A stretch of DNA of 5,790 nt from positions 1 to 5,790 of the forward strand of contig JAQTOJ010000129.1 in assembly GCA_028713395.1 (NCBI GenBank). Direction: 5' to 3'. The notes under the pieces are model-generated. The model was not told the origin of the DNA. It searched no databases and worked only from the letters and a program-made list of their open reading frames with translations. The DNA comes from Dehalococcoidales bacterium (lineage in GTDB: Bacteria > Chloroflexota > Dehalococcoidia > Dehalococcoidales > Fen-1064). The position numbers and the translations under genes are program-made. This document shows positions 3,549 to 5,790 of the stretch, in pieces. Within the stretch, counting starts at the first letter, position 1; each line of letters starts with the position of its first letter.

Positions 3549-5790
3549 CTATTTCCCTTTTCGGGACTTCTTGGCAGTGAAGGTCAAACCGGCGTCGTCG
3601 GTGTCTACCAGAATGGTATCGCCTTCTTTGAACTCGCCGCCGAGCACCTTGATCGCCAGCGGATTTTCCACGAATTTCTCCAGGGCGCGGCGTAAAGGCC
3701 GGGCGCCGTAAACCGGGTCGTAACCTGCTTTCGCCAACCAGGTCTTGGCTTTTTCGGTGATCTCCACCGCCAGCTTGCGTTCCTCCAGCCGTTTCTGCAA
3801 ATCCTTCGCCAGCAGATCGACAATCTGTCTGAGCTGCTCTTCATTCAACTCGTGGAAAACGATGATCTCATCGAGGCGGTTGAGGAATTCCGGGCGGAAG
3901 GTCTTTTTCACCTCGTCCAGCACCTTGTCCTTCATCGCTTCGTATTTGGATTTATCTTTATCTTCTTTCCGGGTCGTAAAGCCCATCCCGGACTCGCGTT
4001 TGATCATCTCCACCCCGGCGTTGCTGGTCATGATCACGACGGTGTTTTTAAAGTCCACGGTGCGCCCGTGACCATCCGTCAGACGGCCGTCGTCCAGCAC
4101 TTGCAGCAGCGCATTGAAAACTTCAGGGTGGGCTTTCTCTATTTCGTCCAGCAGCAGCACGCGGTAGGGACGGCGGCGCACGGCTTCGGTCAGTTGCCCG
4201 CCCTCGTCGTAACCCACATAACCGGGCGGCGCGCCCACCAGCCGGGAAACGGTATGCTTCTCCTGGTATTCGGACATATCCAGACGCACCATGGCGTTTT
4301 CATCATCGAACAAAAACCACGCTAAAGTACGCGCCAGCTCGGTTTTGCCCACCCCGGTCGGCCCCAGGAAAAGGAAACTGCCGATAGGGCGGCGCGGGTC
4401 TTTGAGACCGGAACGGCTGCGGCGGATCGCCTCGGAAATAGCCTTGACGGCTTCTTCCTGGTTGATCAACCGCTCGTGGATGCGGTCTTCCATATTCAAC
4501 AGTTTTTTCGCTTCACCCTCGAGCATCTGGGACACGGGAATCCCCGTCCACTTGGAGATCAACTCGGCGATCACCTCTTCCGTCACCTCACCGCTGATCT
4601 TTTCTTTCTTTAGCCAGGCGGCTTTGGCTTTATCGTATTTTTCCTGAGCCTGCAACAGTTCGGCTTTCAGTCTAGCCGCGCCTTCATAATCCTGCCTTTG
4701 TGAGGCGGCTTCCTGCTCGTTGGTCAGTTTCTGCACCTGTTTGTTCAGTTCCTTGACCTCCGGCGTGGCGCTCTCGGTATCGATACGCAATTTACTGGCG
4801 GCCTCGTCGATCAGGTCGATGGCCTTATCCGGCAAAAACCTATCCGAAATATAGCGTTTGCTGAACTTGGCGGCGGCTTCAATGGCGGCATCCGTGATCT
4901 TGATTTTATGATGCGCCTCATACCGGGGTTTCAATCCTTTCAGCATCAGGATGGTATTTTCCACCGAAGGCTCTTCCAGGAAAACCGGCTGAAAACGGCG
5001 TTCCAGCGCCTTATCTTTTTCGATATGTTTGCGGTATTCATCTAGCGTGGTGGCGCCGATTGTCTGAAGCTCGCCGTGCGCCAACGCCGGTTTGAGCATG
5101 TTGCTGGCGTCGATGGCGCCTTCCGCCGAGCCTGCCCCCACCACCGTATGTATTTCATCGATAAAGAGAATGATTTCTCCCTTGGATTCCCGCACTTCAT
5201 CCATCACGGCTTTGAGCCGCTCCTCGAATTCGCCGCGGAACTTGGTGCCCGCCACCAACGCGCCCATATCCAGCGCAATTACTTTGCGCCCTTTCAGGGA
5301 ATCCGGCACATCGTCCGAGACGATTTTCTGCGCCAAGCCTTCGGCGACGGCGGTTTTACCCACGCCGGCCTCCCCGACGACAACGGGGTTATTCTTGGTG
5401 CGCCGGGTCAAAATTTGCATCACCCGTTTGATTTCTTCCTCACGCCCGATGACCGGATCGAGCTTGCCCTGTTTGGCCAGCTCGGTTAAATCGCGTCCGT
5501 ATTTCTGGACGCTGCGATATTTACTTTCTGCCCGGGAATCTGTCACGCGACGGCCTCCTCTGAGTTTCTGCAATACGGCATATATTTTTTCCTTATCCGC
5601 GCCCGCATGGCTGAGGATATTAAAAGCATCGCCTTTGCCTTCATTGATTATGGCGATCAACAGGTGCTCGGTGCTGATAAATTCATCCTGCAAGCGCCGC
5701 GCTTCGGCATCGGCGGTGGTGAACAAAGTCTGTATACGCGGCGTGGCGTAAATTTGCCCCGTGGCGTAACTCACCTTGGGGATTTTCTCC
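3549..5790 (-). CDS. clpC: ClpC-type AAA+ protein unfoldase (N-terminus outside window)
   Basis: Clp ATPases of this type unfold proteins and pass them to the ClpP protease chamber in the cytoplasm. The frame stays open through the right edge: codons for EKIPK precede the GTG at 5774, so that GTG is an internal Val and the first half of the Clp N domain is missing. Numbering from that Val, the second Clp_N repeat is at about 11-73. D1 has Walker A GEAGVGKT (134-141), pore loop GTKFRGEFEE (176-185), Walker B ILFIDEIH (202-209) and arginine finger ERR (258-260). D2 has Walker A GPTGVGKT (471-478), pore loop GYVGYDEGG (518-526), Walker B LLLDEIEKAHP (540-550) and sensor-2 GAR (690-692). The middle insert is only about 55 residues (338-392) with a UVR-like DYEGAARLKAELL. 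That is ClpC-sized, not the roughly 120-residue ClpB coiled coil. MGF at 597-599 fits the ClpP-docking tripeptide. The linker YGRDLTELAKQGKLDPVIGR looks ClpB-like. A ClpB label is the main alternative. Confidence 0.9.
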   Translation of the reverse strand, partial: EKIPKVSYATGQIYATPRIQTLFTTADAEARRLQDEFISTEHLLIAIINEGKGDAFNILSHAGADKEKIYAVLQKLRGGRRVTDSRAESKYRSVQKYGRDLTELAKQGKLDPVIGREEEIKRVMQILTRRTKNNPVVVGEAGVGKTAVAEGLAQKIVSDDVPDSLKGRKVIALDMGALVAGTKFRGEFEERLKAVMDEVRESKGEIILFIDEIHTVVGAGSAEGAIDASNMLKPALAHGELQTIGATTLDEYRKHIEKDKALERRFQPVFLEEPSVENTILMLKGLKPRYEAHHKIKITDAAIEAAAKFSKRYISDRFLPDKAIDLIDEAASKLRIDTESATPEVKELNKQVQKLTNEQEAASQRQDYEGAARLKAELLQAQEKYDKAKAAWLKKEKISGEVTEEVIAELISKWTGIPVSQMLEGEAKKLLNMEDRIHERLINQEEAVKAISEAIRRSRSGLKDPRRPIGSFLFLGPTGVGKTELARTLAWFLFDDENAMVRLDMSEYQEKHTVSRLVGAPPGYVGYDEGGQLTEAVRRRPYRVLLLDEIEKAHPEVFNALLQVLDDGRLTDGHGRTVDFKNTVVIMTSNAGVEMIKRESGMGFTTRKEDKDKSKYEAMKDKVLDEVKKTFRPEFLNRLDEIIVFHELNEEQLRQIVDLLAKDLQKRLEERKLAVEITEKAKTWLAKAGYDPVYGARPLRRALEKFVENPLAIKVLGGEFKEGDTILVDTDDAGLTFTAKKSRKGK

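Noticed and set aside
5772..5774. GTG as the true start of clpC
   Set aside because: Codons for EKIPK continue upstream in frame to the window edge, and starting here would delete half of the duplicated Clp N domain.

Overview
This 5.8 kb stretch looks like bacterial chromosomal DNA. It carries four protein genes, two of them cut by the window edges. Best guess is an anaerobic or subsurface member of the Chloroflexota (Dehalococcoidia-like). That rests on a ClpC-like AAA+ protein, a ValRS without the usual bacterial C-terminal coiled coil, and a short squalene-cyclase-like toroid protein. It is an inference from general resemblance, not a demonstrated placement. No tRNA, rRNA, CRISPR array, transposase or phage gene is visible.

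Layout. Positions 1-742 (+) hold the C-terminal 246 codons of valyl-tRNA synthetase. Positions 743-1110 are a 368-bp spacer between convergent genes, with a markedly G-poor, C/A-rich tract. Positions 1111-2271 (-) encode a radical SAM protein of the 'putative DNA modification/repair' family, with a C-terminal helix-hairpin-helix region. Positions 2272-2362 hold its regulatory region: a TTGACA -35 box, a 17-bp spacer, an extended -10, and a near-perfect palindrome resembling an SOS box (GAAC-N4-GTTC type) over the predicted transcription start. Positions 2363-3364 (-) encode a 333-residue alpha/alpha-toroid (prenyltransferase/squalene-cyclase-like) protein with a cysteine cluster and no recognised catalytic motif. 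Its GTG start lies six bases after a good -10 box, which suggests a leaderless message. Positions 3365-3548 contain a REP-like perfect hairpin and a 14-bp terminator-like hairpin. Positions 3549-5790 (-) encode a ClpC-type AAA+ unfoldase whose N-terminus continues past the right edge.

How they fit together. The three minus-strand genes run in one direction, but each of the two internal ones has its own candidate promoter and a hairpin follows clpC, so they are probably separate units rather than an operon. valS and clpC are housekeeping genes (translation; protein quality control). The radical SAM gene is the most interesting locus. It belongs to a family linked to DNA repair by its usual neighbour, a uracil-DNA-glycosylase-like gene. 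That neighbour is absent here, yet the promoter carries a palindrome of the type LexA binds in many bacteria. The toroid gene has no assignable function. I found no multi-gene novel system; the candidates for follow-up are the repair-gene operator and the uncharacterised toroid protein.
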